Assembly: GCA_964495935.1 (NCBI GenBank)
Contig: CAZBXQ010000006.1
Span: 1 to 64,000, forward strand
From: JAJYSO01 sp964495935
Lineage (GTDB): Bacteria; Bacteroidota; Bacteroidia; Flavobacteriales; Flavobacteriaceae
Length of the DNA: 64,000 bases
Reading direction: 5' to 3'
Position numbers and translations under genes: made by a program. The notes under the pieces are model-generated. The model was not told the DNA's origin. It did no database searches and saw only the letters and a program-made list of their open reading frames with translations. Shown piece after piece: positions 17,119 to 25,172 of the stretch (positions are counted from its first letter, which is position 1; each line of letters begins with the position of its first letter).

Positions 17119-18861
17119 TTAGGACAATATCATCTCAGAAACACCAGCTCCTTGTGGAATCATAGGAAAAACGTTGTTTTCCTTCCCCACCTTCACCTCC
17201 AGCAGATAAGCCTCTTTGGAAGCTATCATCTCAGCAATGGCCGCCTCCAGATCTTCCCGTTTATCCACTCGATTGGAGTTGATATTATACGACTCTGCCA
17301 GCTTGACGAAATCGGGGCTCTGAATCCCGGTAAACGAATACCGTCGTTCCATAAATAATTGTTGCCACTGCCGAACCATCCCCAAAAATTCGTTGTTTAA
17401 AATCATAATCTTAACCGGAATATTATTTTGCATAATCGTTCCTAACTCCTGTAAGGTCATTTGAAAACCACCGTCTCCAACCACCAAGATAACCTCACGA
17501 TTCGGAGCTCCCAATTTTGCTCCTATGGCTGCCGGCAGACCAAACCCCATCGTACCGAGTCCGCCACTGGTCACATTACTTTTTGACTGCACAAATTGTG
17601 CATAACGACAGGCGATCATCTGATGCTGTCCCACGTCACTAACAATGACGGCTTCGCCCTTTGTTTCCTTATTCACAAATTTTAAGGCCTCCCCCATTGA
17701 TAAGATTTCCGTTTTAGGATTCAACTCTTTATCAATCAATTCATTATATTCATAATCCTGGAGTTTTTTGAATTCCGCCAACCATTCCGTATGATCTCCT
17801 TCTGTCATCAATGCGGTCAAGATGGGAAGGGTTTCTTTACAGTCGCCCCATACCGGCACAGCCGTTTCTACATTTTTTCCAATTTCGGCCGGATCAATAT
17901 CGAGATGAATAATCTTGGCTTGCTTAGCATATTTATCCAGACGTCCCGTTACCCGATCATCAAAACGCATTCCTACGGCAATGAGGACATCGCATTCATT
18001 CGTCATAACATTGGGTGCATAATTTCCGTGCATCCCCAACATCCCCATCAACAGGGGGTGATCTGATGCCAAGGCACTCAATCCCAAAACCGTCGAAGCA
18101 GCCGGCAAGTTCCCCTTCTCAATAAAGGCTTTAAATTCCTCTTCAGCTTCTCCAAGGATCACGCCTTGGCCAAATACGACCAGAGGTTTCTTTGCCGAAT
18201 TAATGAATCTCGCAGCTTCCTCAATATACTCTTTACGAATAATGGGTTTAGGGCGATAACTCCGAACGTGGGTACACTTCTTGTATTCCTTAAATTCAAA
18301 AAGCTGAGTTTGCGCATCCTTTGTCAGGTCAATCACCACCGGCCCCGGGCGTCCTGAGGTAGCTACATAAAACGCCTTGGCCACTACCGATGGAATTTCC
18401 TCGGCACAGGTAATCTGATAGTTCCATTTGGTTACCGGAGCTGTCACATTAATCACATCAGTTTCCTGAAAAGCATCCGATCCCAGCAAGGGTGCAAAAA
18501 CCTGTCCCGTAATACAAATTATGGGCGTACTGTCGATCATGGCATCGGCAAGCCCCGTTACTAAATTGGTCGCTCCTGGGCCACTGGTGGCAAACACCAC
18601 TCCCGGTTTTCCGGAAACTCGTGCATACCCCTGAGCCGCATGCGCCGAAGCCTGTTCGTGGCGCGTCAAAATATGATGGACTTCATTTAAGTAATCGTAT
18701 AACGCATCATACACCGGCATAATGGCTCCACCGGGGTATCCAAAAATAGTATCCACGCCTTCTTTCAGCAGAATATCCATCAAAGCTCTCGACCCCGTGA
18801 TCTTTTTTACCGAATCTGTTTTTTTTGACTCTTCTTTTACGGCACTTTTTACTGTTCCCAT
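17119..18861 (-). CDS. ilvB: Acetolactate synthase large (catalytic) subunit
   Basis: IlvB condenses pyruvate with pyruvate or 2-oxobutanoate using thiamine diphosphate and FAD. The protein of about 580 residues shows the catalytic glutamate in RHEQASAHAAQGYAR, the FAD-domain region, and the ThDP-magnesium motif GDGGFQMTLQEL ending in ILNN. An N-terminal extension of about 20 lysine-rich residues precedes the first domain. The ATG at 18861 is preferred over a TTG three codons upstream. It is the second gene of the ilv operon. Confidence 0.96.
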   Translation of the reverse strand: MGTVKSAVKEESKKTDSVKKITGSRALMDILLKEGVDTIFGYPGGAIMPVYDALYDYLNEVHHILTRHEQASAHAAQGYARVSGKPGVVFATSGPGATNLVTGLADAMIDSTPIICITGQVFAPLLGSDAFQETDVINVTAPVTKWNYQITCAEEIPSVVAKAFYVATSGRPGPVVIDLTKDAQTQLFEFKEYKKCTHVRSYRPKPIIRKEYIEEAARFINSAKKPLVVFGQGVILGEAEEEFKAFIEKGNLPAASTVLGLSALASDHPLLMGMLGMHGNYAPNVMTNECDVLIAVGMRFDDRVTGRLDKYAKQAKIIHLDIDPAEIGKNVETAVPVWGDCKETLPILTALMTEGDHTEWLAEFKKLQDYEYNELIDKELNPKTEILSMGEALKFVNKETKGEAVIVSDVGQHQMIACRYAQFVQSKSNVTSGGLGTMGFGLPAAIGAKLGAPNREVILVVGDGGFQMTLQELGTIMQNNIPVKIMILNNEFLGMVRQWQQLFMERRYSFTGIQSPDFVKLAESYNINSNRVDKREDLEAAIAEMIASKEAYLLEVKVGKENNVFPMIPQGAGVSEMILS

Positions 18862-18897
18862 AACACACAATTTTTATTCCTTTATTTTTTATACTCG

Positions 18898-20580
18898 TCA
18901 ACGATCGGTTACACAGCCCTCGGCAGCACTTTTCACTAATTGGGCATACTTATATAAAATTCCTGATTTGGCTTTCAACTCCGGCTTGGGTTTGCTTTTT
19001 CTTCTCCGTTCCAATTCTTCTTCATTAACATCCAATGTAATCGTATTCTTGATTGCATCAATTTCGATAATATCATCATCTTCTACCAAACCAATCGTTC
19101 CTCCCACATAGGCTTCAGGAGTAATATGCCCGACTACAAAACCATGGGTTCCTCCACTAAACCGACCATCGGTAATCAGGGCTACACTACTACCCAAACC
19201 GGCTCCCATCAAGGCTGAAGTGGGCTTTAACATTTCAGGCATACCCGGAGCACCTTTGGGGCCTTCATTAACAATTACAACAACGTCTCCTTTTTTAATC
19301 TTTCCGGATTCAATGCCCTCAATGAGATGTTTTTCACCATTAAAAACCCGTGCCGGTCCCGTAAATTTCTCTCCTTCCTTACCGGTAATTTTGGCGACGC
19401 TACCGCCTTCTGCCAAGTTTCCATAAAGGATCTGTAAGTGCCCCGTCTTTTTAATCGGCTGCTCCAACGGCCGGATAATATTTTGTTTTTCAAAATCAAT
19501 ATCGGGGATATTCGCCAAATTTTCGGCCACTGTTTTTCCGGTGACCGTCAAACAGTCTCCGTGCAACATTCCCTGTCGTAACAAATATTTCATGACCAAT
19601 GGCGTACCTCCGATCTTGTGAAGATCTTCCATCAAATACCGACCGCTGGGCTTAAAGTCACCCAACATCGGGGTTTTATCGCTAATCCGCTGAAAATCAT
19701 CTTGTGTGATTTCCACCTCTACACTACGGGCCATCGCAATGATATGCAACACGGCATTTGTAGATCCTCCAAGGACCATGACCAATGTAATGGCATTCTC
19801 AAAAGCTTCTTTGGTCATAATATCTCGTGGAAGAATATTCTTTTCCAACAGGTTTTTTATGGCCTTCCCGGCATTTTCACATTCTTCCCGTTTCTCTTTG
19901 CTGATGGCCGGATTACTACTACTATAGGGCAGGCTCATTCCCATACATTCAATGGCGGAAGACAACGTATTGGCCGTGTACATTCCCCCACAGGCTCCCG
20001 GCCCCGGGCAACTGTTACACACAATTTGCTGAAAATCTTCTTCGTTGAGATTCCCCGCTATTTTTTGTCCCAGAGCTTCAAATGAGGAAACAATATTCAA
20101 ATCCTCCCCTTTATAATGTCCGGGGGCTATAGTTCCGCCATATACCATAATTGACGGTCGATTCAAACGCCCCATGGCAATAACCGATCCCGGCATATTC
20201 TTGTCGCAACCCGGTAGCGCAATCAGTCCGTCGTAATATTGAGCTCCGCAAACCGTTTCTATGGAATCTGCGATGAGATCCCGACTCACCAAGGAATATC
20301 GCATTCCGTCAGTACCGTTACTCATCCCGTCACTCACCCCGATCGTATTAAAGACAAGGCCCACTAATTCATTATCCCACACCGATTTTTTCACCGCTTT
20401 GGCCAGATCGTTCAGGTGCATATTGCAGGTGTTTCCATCATACCCCATACTGACAATTCCCACCTGGGCTTTCTTCATATCCTCATCTGATAATCCGATA
20501 CCGTAAAGCATGGCTCTCGCAGCCGGTTGGGTTTCATCTTGAGTAAGCGTTTTACTATATTTATTTAAAGATTCACTCAT
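18898..20580 (-). CDS. ilvD: Dihydroxy-acid dehydratase
   Basis: IlvD dehydrates the dihydroxy acids to the 2-oxo acids of valine and isoleucine. The 560-residue protein has the iron-sulfur cysteines in LPGCDKNMPG and NSCPGPGACGGMYTANT, and the C-terminal ITDGRFSGGTHGFVVGH signature. The ATG at 20580 is chosen; an in-frame TTG six codons upstream is less likely. It is the first gene of the operon and is preceded by a leader of about 200 bases with a terminator-like hairpin, which suggests transcriptional attenuation. Confidence 0.96.
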   Translation of the reverse strand: MSESLNKYSKTLTQDETQPAARAMLYGIGLSDEDMKKAQVGIVSMGYDGNTCNMHLNDLAKAVKKSVWDNELVGLVFNTIGVSDGMSNGTDGMRYSLVSRDLIADSIETVCGAQYYDGLIALPGCDKNMPGSVIAMGRLNRPSIMVYGGTIAPGHYKGEDLNIVSSFEALGQKIAGNLNEEDFQQIVCNSCPGPGACGGMYTANTLSSAIECMGMSLPYSSSNPAISKEKREECENAGKAIKNLLEKNILPRDIMTKEAFENAITLVMVLGGSTNAVLHIIAMARSVEVEITQDDFQRISDKTPMLGDFKPSGRYLMEDLHKIGGTPLVMKYLLRQGMLHGDCLTVTGKTVAENLANIPDIDFEKQNIIRPLEQPIKKTGHLQILYGNLAEGGSVAKITGKEGEKFTGPARVFNGEKHLIEGIESGKIKKGDVVVIVNEGPKGAPGMPEMLKPTSALMGAGLGSSVALITDGRFSGGTHGFVVGHITPEAYVGGTIGLVEDDDIIEIDAIKNTITLDVNEEELERRRKSKPKPELKAKSGILYKYAQLVKSAAEGCVTDR

Positions 20581-20656
20581 TATAATTCTTGTATTCAAAA
20601 GGTTTTTATAGGGTTCAAAATACTATCCGGACAGCTAACAAAGAGACCTTTAAAAC

Positions 20657-20690
20657 AAAAACCTTTCTATTGTCTAAAGGACAAGAAAGG
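20657..20690 (-). promoter_or_regulatory. Attenuator-like hairpin in the ilv leader
   Basis: On the minus strand CCTTTCTTGTC and GACAATAGAAAGG form a stem with one bulged base around a CTTTA loop, followed by TTTTTG. The structure lies about 75 bp upstream of the ilvD start and downstream of the likely promoter, where an attenuator would sit. Two tiny reading frames start upstream or within it, but neither is rich in isoleucine, valine or leucine codons. Confidence 0.6.
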
Positions 20691-20780
20691 CATGAAAACT
20701 TTTTATATTCTACTTCAAAACAAGAATATCAAAAGTTTGTTCAACAAGTCAATTCAATTCTTTTATAGCACATCATAAAG

Positions 20781-20788
20781 CAAAAGTA
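20781..20788 (-). promoter_or_regulatory. Candidate -7 promoter box of the ilv operon (TACTTTTG)
   Basis: The minus-strand box fits TAnnTTTG and lies about 190 bp upstream of ilvD and 90 bp upstream of the leader hairpin. No TTG at -33 was found. Confidence 0.4.
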
Positions 20789-20935
20789 AATAATTATTTG
20801 GAAGAAAGGCGGGCTTCCCAAAGATTTTATCCAAAATATGTTAGGTATTTAAACATTTTTACTAAATAAAAATCATGATTCATAATTTAAAAATATCATT
20901 AATAAATCAATTTAACATAATATATATAGATATTA

Positions 20936-22453
20936 TCAATATAATCGGCTGCCATTTTCTAATTCCAAAACCTTATTAACGATAGCAGGTATATCTTCTT
21001 TATAATGGCTTACATAAAGAATAGTCTTATCAGGCCGATTACAAATCACATTCACCACATTTTTAAAATGCATTTTTTGCTGCCTATCCAATCCCTGACA
21101 AGGTTCGTCCAAAATCAATAAAGGCGGATTTTTGATCAATGCCCGAAGCAGTAATACCAAGCGTTGCTCCCCGGTCGAAAGGGCTCTGTAATTCTCTTCT
21201 TTATAGCGATTCAGATCCAGTAATTCCAAACCCTCCGTCGCCCGTTGAAGCTCTTCCTTTTTAGCCCTTGAACGTTGAAAACGCATAACATCGTACAGCC
21301 CGGACAAAACCACTTCAATAACCCGGGCCTCTCCTTTAAAATATTGATGCATCTCCGGAGACATATACCCGATACGGCGTTTGAGTTCCCAGATGCTCTC
21401 ACCGGATCCTTTCTTGCGGTCAAATAAGCGTATATCGTTAGCATAGGCCTGTGGATGATCACCATTCAGTAAACTGAGCAGGGTAGATTTTCCGGCTCCA
21501 TTATGGCCGACAAGTGCCCATTTTTCTCCTTTTTTCACTTCCCAATCAATATCTTTTAAAATAGACTTCCCTCCGCTTCTTACATTGACATTCCTTAATT
21601 GAACGGCATATTCAAAATTTGATTGCTGCAGAGGTGATCGTTTGTAAATCCGATTCAGTAATTCTTGGTCGGGCTCCCATGAGTCTGTCGGGTTTTCGAT
21701 TCCGATACCCGAATTTTCAAATTCCTCCCGACTCCCTTTAAAAATAACGGATCGATTTTCCAAATATAAAACACCGGTTGTCGTCTCCGGAATTTCCCGC
21801 GCCGATGTGGCCATTACAACCGTTGTCCCCCGTTCCTTGATCTCCTGCAAAAGAGTTCTCAGCACAGGCCTTGTTTCCTTATCCAGTCCGATGAACGGAT
21901 TGTCCATTAAAAGCAGTAAAGGTTGCTTGAGCAAGGCTTCAGCAATCATCAATCGCCGGGTCTCGCCATTTGACAACTGGATCAAAGTTTTATGTAACAG
22001 CGTCGTCAGTTGCAGCTTGTCGATAATCCACTTCAGTGAAAACCGTTCGGGTAAAACAATGTTTAAATTCTCCTGCACCTCCTGTAAATACTCCTTCACA
22101 CGAGCCGCTTCCTCAGAATAATACGCATGATACCGCTGCTGATAAAAAAAATCGGCTCTATTTTCCTTATTCTTAAAATGTGCCTGCTGTCGCACAAAAG
22201 CAATCATTTTTTCATAGGTAAAAAGAGGATCCTCAATCCCCAGTTTTTCTTTAAACCTTTTTAAATAGGGATAAGAAACCTCCCCGTGAGTAATATTAAA
22301 ATAGCCATACAACGTGTATAGCAAGGCGGTTTTTCCCGCACCGCTTTCACCGAGTACCGCCCATTGGTCTCCTTTCTTGATCTTTAAGGAAAGATTTTTA
22401 AACAGGGTTGTGTTCAAATTCCAAACGGTAACATGATTAACCGATACAAGCAT
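20936..22453 (-). CDS. Tandem ABC ATPase, ModF/PhrA-like
   Basis: The 505-residue protein consists of two ABC nucleotide-binding domains and no membrane part. The first has Walker A GESGAGKTALLY, signature QLSNGETRR and Walker B LLLMDNPFIGLD. The second has GHNGAGKSTLLSLLNGDHP, ALSTGEQRLVLL and LLILDEPCQGLD. The order and GDHPQAYANDI are typical of the ModF group, once named for molybdate transport and photorepair, whose role remains unclear. No permease gene is adjacent. It is transcribed in the ilv direction but separated by the ilv leader. Confidence 0.85.
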   Translation of the reverse strand: MLVSVNHVTVWNLNTTLFKNLSLKIKKGDQWAVLGESGAGKTALLYTLYGYFNITHGEVSYPYLKRFKEKLGIEDPLFTYEKMIAFVRQQAHFKNKENRADFFYQQRYHAYYSEEAARVKEYLQEVQENLNIVLPERFSLKWIIDKLQLTTLLHKTLIQLSNGETRRLMIAEALLKQPLLLLMDNPFIGLDKETRPVLRTLLQEIKERGTTVVMATSAREIPETTTGVLYLENRSVIFKGSREEFENSGIGIENPTDSWEPDQELLNRIYKRSPLQQSNFEYAVQLRNVNVRSGGKSILKDIDWEVKKGEKWALVGHNGAGKSTLLSLLNGDHPQAYANDIRLFDRKKGSGESIWELKRRIGYMSPEMHQYFKGEARVIEVVLSGLYDVMRFQRSRAKKEELQRATEGLELLDLNRYKEENYRALSTGEQRLVLLLRALIKNPPLLILDEPCQGLDRQQKMHFKNVVNVICNRPDKTILYVSHYKEDIPAIVNKVLELENGSRLY

Positions 22454-22512
22454 AGCAAATTAGTTTAAGGACTGAAGAGAAAAATGATCTTTTAAAACGT
22501 TGAAGATAAGAT

Positions 22513-22541
22513 AAAAAAAGCCTCCGATAAATCGGAGGCTT
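22513..22541 (-). terminator. Intrinsic terminator of rpmE
   Basis: On the minus strand AAGCCTCCGAT and ATCGGAGGCTT form a perfect 11-bp stem with a two-base loop, followed by a T run. It lies about 30 bp after the rpmE stop codon. Confidence 0.9.
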
Positions 22542-22569
22542 CAAAACTTAAATTATGAAAACTACTACT

Positions 22570-22845
22570 TTACTTATTTTCTTTCTCCGCTTTCTTTTTG
22601 TTGAATTTAGCATATTTATTCTTAAACTTATCAATACGACCAGCGGTATCAACAAGGGTTTGCTTCCCTGTATAGAAAGGATGTGAAGTTCTTGAAATCT
22701 CTAATTTAATCAAAGGATATTCCGTTCCATCAACTTCAATCGTCTCTTTGGTCTCGGCGGTAGATTTAGTAATAAAAACATCGTTATTCGACATGTCTTT
22801 AAAGGCTACTAATCTATAATTATCCGGGTGAATTCCTTTTCTCAT
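22570..22845 (-). CDS. rpmE: 50S ribosomal protein L31, type B
   Basis: The 91-residue protein begins MRKGIHPDNYRLVAFKDMS and contains SRTSHPFYTGKQ and GRIDKFKNKYAKF, the L31 signature. The zinc-binding cysteines of the C+ form are absent, so this is the C-minus (type B) form common in Bacteroidota. A lysine-rich tail extends it slightly. It has its own promoter and terminator and is therefore a single-gene unit. Confidence 0.96.
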   Translation of the reverse strand: MRKGIHPDNYRLVAFKDMSNNDVFITKSTAETKETIEVDGTEYPLIKLEISRTSHPFYTGKQTLVDTAGRIDKFKNKYAKFNKKKAEKENK

Positions 22846-22881
22846 AGCGTTACTTATTTATAGTCACTGAATTTCGAGGTG

Positions 22882-22911
22882 CAAATTTAGACATTATTTA
22901 CACACACACAA
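22882..22911 (-). promoter_or_regulatory. rpmE: rpmE promoter, TTG-N19-TAAATTTG
   Basis: On the minus strand TTG (22909-22911) and TAAATTTG (22882-22889) are separated by 19 bases, matching the Bacteroidota consensus. The -7 box ends about 37 bp before the rpmE ATG. Confidence 0.7.
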
Positions 22912-23031
22912 GTAAAAAGCACATATTTCTTTTAAAATCTTTTCTGATCCATCCGGTAGAACCGTACCCCCTCCATGACAACCGTAGCACACCAACGCTT
23001 CAATTACCGCTTCCACAGATTTCGAATCCAT
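22894..23031 (-). CDS. Possible 45-residue peptide with a CxxCH motif
   Basis: A minus-strand frame from an ATG at 23031 to a stop at 22894 encodes 45 residues, including ALVCYGCHGGGTVLPDG, which resembles a c-type haem site. There is no signal peptide, and a stop codon lies two codons before the ATG. The frame overlaps the rpmE promoter at its end. It could be a remnant of a cytochrome gene, a small peptide or chance. It ends close to the mini-element insertion point, so the neighbourhood may have been rearranged. Confidence 0.25.
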   Translation of the reverse strand: MDSKSVEAVIEALVCYGCHGGGTVLPDGSEKILKEICAFYLCVCK

Positions 23032-23056
23032 TTCCCATTATATCTCTATCAATAGA

Positions 23057-23368
23057 CTGAAGTTTCGGAGATGTTCTCATGAACTGAATTCAACACGATT
23101 TATTGGAATATATTCATACTGTATTTATTTTTAATGGGTTATAGAAAAGTAAATTGATTGAATCCATCCCAAACACCCCACCTATGGCACCCCTCTTTAA
23201 AAGAGGGGAATAGATGTGCGATTCAATGAAATGTAGTTGGGATCCGGAGGATTAAAAAAGAAAATAGACCGAATTCCCCTCTGGTAGAGGGGTGCCCGCA
23301 GGGTAGGGTGTCGATTTCGAAACAATAAGCATAAATTAATGCCTGAAGGATGAACCCCGAAACTTTTG
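23057..23368. mobile_element. 312-bp non-autonomous mobile element (MITE-like) with IS4-type ends
   Basis: The left end CTGAAGTTTCGGAGAT is identical over 16 bases to the left end of the insertion sequence at 145. The right end reads inward CAAAAGTTTCGG. TCAATAGA flanks both sides (23049-23056 and 23369-23376) as an 8-bp target duplication. The element has no transposase. Its centre holds two imperfectly inverted arms (23174-23211 and 23273-23310), each with a small CCCCTCT/AGAGGGG hairpin. Its right 45 bp recur at the left edge of the window. It is probably mobilised by the IS4-family transposase. Confidence 0.8.
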
Positions 23369-23505
23369 TCAATAGATAAAAAAGATGTCGAATAAATTCC
23401 TTCTGCCTCGTAATTTTCCAGCATGACAAGTACCGTACTAATGGTGACAGCCAACAGCCCAAAAACTATTCCTTCGCAACTATTAACGAATACTTCAGGT
23501 TTTTC

Positions 23506-23513
23506 TATATTTG
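23506..23513 (+). promoter_or_regulatory. Candidate -7 promoter box TATATTTG
   Basis: The box fits TAnnTTTG and ends 25 bp before the DUF4199 ATG. No TTG at -33 is evident. The mini-element ends about 140 bp upstream. Confidence 0.5.
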
Positions 23514-23538
23514 CCTTTTTTAGGACCAACTTGCCCCT

Positions 23539-24078
23539 ATGCCGCAACTTCATAAATCGTTAAAGTATTTTGCCTACCAAAAAGGAATCTTCCTCGGCAT
23601 TATTCTTATCCTGTATATCACGGTCGCCTATTTATGGAATTGGGATCTTCTTTTGGAATATGGGTTTGAAGTCTCCAAATTACCAATAATCCTTATCTTT
23701 GGAACATGGGTTGCCGTTAGTGCCCGTAAAAAACACAACGGTAAATTCTCATTTCGGGATGGTTTCTCGTTGTTCTTTATAACAATTGCTATTGGGTTAA
23801 CTTTATCGGTAATCGCAAAATGGTTGTTTTATAATTATATTGATCCCGATTTCGGACAGTATATCAACGAAATGGGAATTGAAAAACGAAAAGAGCAATT
23901 GAAATTGGCACAAACTGATGCAAAAGAGATAAAAGAAGAAATGAAAACGCTAAAAGACACTTATCAACTCTCTTTTAAGATGCTCTTTCAGGAATACATC
24001 TTTCGCTTAATCGCCTATTGTATCCCTGCCGTTTTGGTCGCTCTTATCCTGAAAACTAAAAAACCTCTCCTTCGGTAA
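23539..24078 (+). CDS. DUF4199 membrane protein
   Basis: The 179-residue protein has four hydrophobic segments (about residues 15-34, 47-62, 76-95 and 155-171) and a charged coiled stretch between the third and fourth (EKRKEQLKLAQTDAKEIKEE). This layout and the FRDGFSLFF motif match the Bacteroidota family DUF4199, of unknown function. The stop codon shares one base with the start of the following GT2 gene, a pairing that recurs in flavobacteria and suggests a role in glycolipid synthesis or transport. Confidence 0.82.
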   Translation: MPQLHKSLKYFAYQKGIFLGIILILYITVAYLWNWDLLLEYGFEVSKLPIILIFGTWVAVSARKKHNGKFSFRDGFSLFFITIAIGLTLSVIAKWLFYNYIDPDFGQYINEMGIEKRKEQLKLAQTDAKEIKEEMKTLKDTYQLSFKMLFQEYIFRLIAYCIPAVLVALILKTKKPLLR

Positions 24079-25076
24079 TGCAAATTTCTGTTGTCATCCC
24101 GCTTTTAGACGAAGCCGAATCGCTACCCGAGCTATACGAGTGGTTAATCACTATCCTGACGGCGCACCAGTTTGAATATGAGATTATTTTTATTGACGAT
24201 GGAAGTCGGGATCGCTCTTGGTCGCTCATTGAAGAGTTTTCAAAACACAATCCCCGGGTTATCGGACTCCATTTTCGAAAAAATTACGGAAAATCTCAGG
24301 CACTTCACGCCGGTTTTAAAATCGCTCGAGGAGATGTTGTCATTACCATGGACGCGGACTTACAAGATAATCCCGAGGAAATCCCGGAACTTTACAACCT
24401 GATTGCACACGAAGGCTACGATTTAATCTCGGGATGGAAGAAAAAACGCTACGATTCCTACTTCTCAAAAAACCTCCCCTCCAAGCTCTTTAACGCTGTT
24501 GCCCGACTCACTTCTGGCCTGAAACTACACGATTTTAACTGCGGTTTAAAAGCTTATAAAAAAGAAGTCATTAAATCCATCGATGTATATGGTGAGATGC
24601 ATCGTTATATCCCGGTATTGGTAAAAAATGCCGGATTCTATAAGATTGACGAAAAGGTGGTCCAGCATCAGGCCCGAAAATACGGCCGCACCAAATTTGG
24701 GGCCGAACGATTTATTCATGGATTTTTAGATCTGATTACCATCTGGTTTCTGTCGCGATTCGGAAAACGCCCGATGCATCTCTTTGGTGCCTGGGGGGTA
24801 CTCATGATGATTATCGGGTTTTGCTCGGCTCTGTGGATTGGAATTTCCAAACTCTATAAACTGGCCAATGATCAAACCGATATTCTCATTGCCCTAAACC
24901 CCTGGTTTTACATTGCTCTTACCATGATGATTATGGGAACACTCCTGTTTATTGCCGGTTTTTTGGGAGAACTGATCTTACGCACTGAAAAAAATGTAAA
25001 TTCCTATTACATCGATAAAATAAGGAATCTTGAAAATTCAAAAGAAACTTTTAAAAAACAGGAAAGTCTGCAATAG
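24078..25076 (+). CDS. Polyprenyl-phosphate glycosyltransferase (GT2, DPM/GtrB-like)
   Basis: The 332-residue protein has an N-terminal GT-A domain (ISVVIPLLDEAESLPEL, FIDDGSRDRSW, and MDADLQDNPEEIPEL with the DxD site) and two C-terminal membrane helices near residues 235-257 and 273-297. This is the form of enzymes that load a sugar onto undecaprenyl or dolichyl phosphate. The motif QHQARKYGRTKFG is typical of the group. It is coupled to the DUF4199 gene. The sugar transferred is unknown. Confidence 0.9.
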   Translation: MQISVVIPLLDEAESLPELYEWLITILTAHQFEYEIIFIDDGSRDRSWSLIEEFSKHNPRVIGLHFRKNYGKSQALHAGFKIARGDVVITMDADLQDNPEEIPELYNLIAHEGYDLISGWKKKRYDSYFSKNLPSKLFNAVARLTSGLKLHDFNCGLKAYKKEVIKSIDVYGEMHRYIPVLVKNAGFYKIDEKVVQHQARKYGRTKFGAERFIHGFLDLITIWFLSRFGKRPMHLFGAWGVLMMIIGFCSALWIGISKLYKLANDQTDILIALNPWFYIALTMMIMGTLLFIAGFLGELILRTEKNVNSYYIDKIRNLENSKETFKKQESLQ

Positions 25077-25172
25077 GCCGCAAAAGATTTCACAATCACC
25101 CTGTTTTAGTGTTTATAAAAAGTGATATATAGAAGAGAATTGTTTAAATTCGCAACAAAAATTTAAAGAATT

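Larger units (their letters stand above)
20581..20935. other. ilv leader and upstream intergenic region
   Basis: This 355-bp stretch holds the ilv leader with its hairpin and promoter box. Its right-hand third, next to the stop codon of the ABC ATPase gene, is extremely AT-rich. No other gene was seen. Confidence 0.5.
22846..23538. other. Spacer between rpmE and the DUF4199 gene
   Basis: Nearly 700 bp without a secure gene hold the rpmE promoter, the doubtful CxxCH frame, the mini-element and the promoter box of the DUF4199 gene. Removing the element and one duplication joins a minus-strand frame from 23377-23460 to a stop shortly after the insertion point, but nothing recognisable is encoded. 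Confidence 0.45.

Noticed and set aside
23197..23553. 118-codon frame across the mini-element
   Set aside because: It is formed by the mini-element and overlaps the start of the DUF4199 gene.
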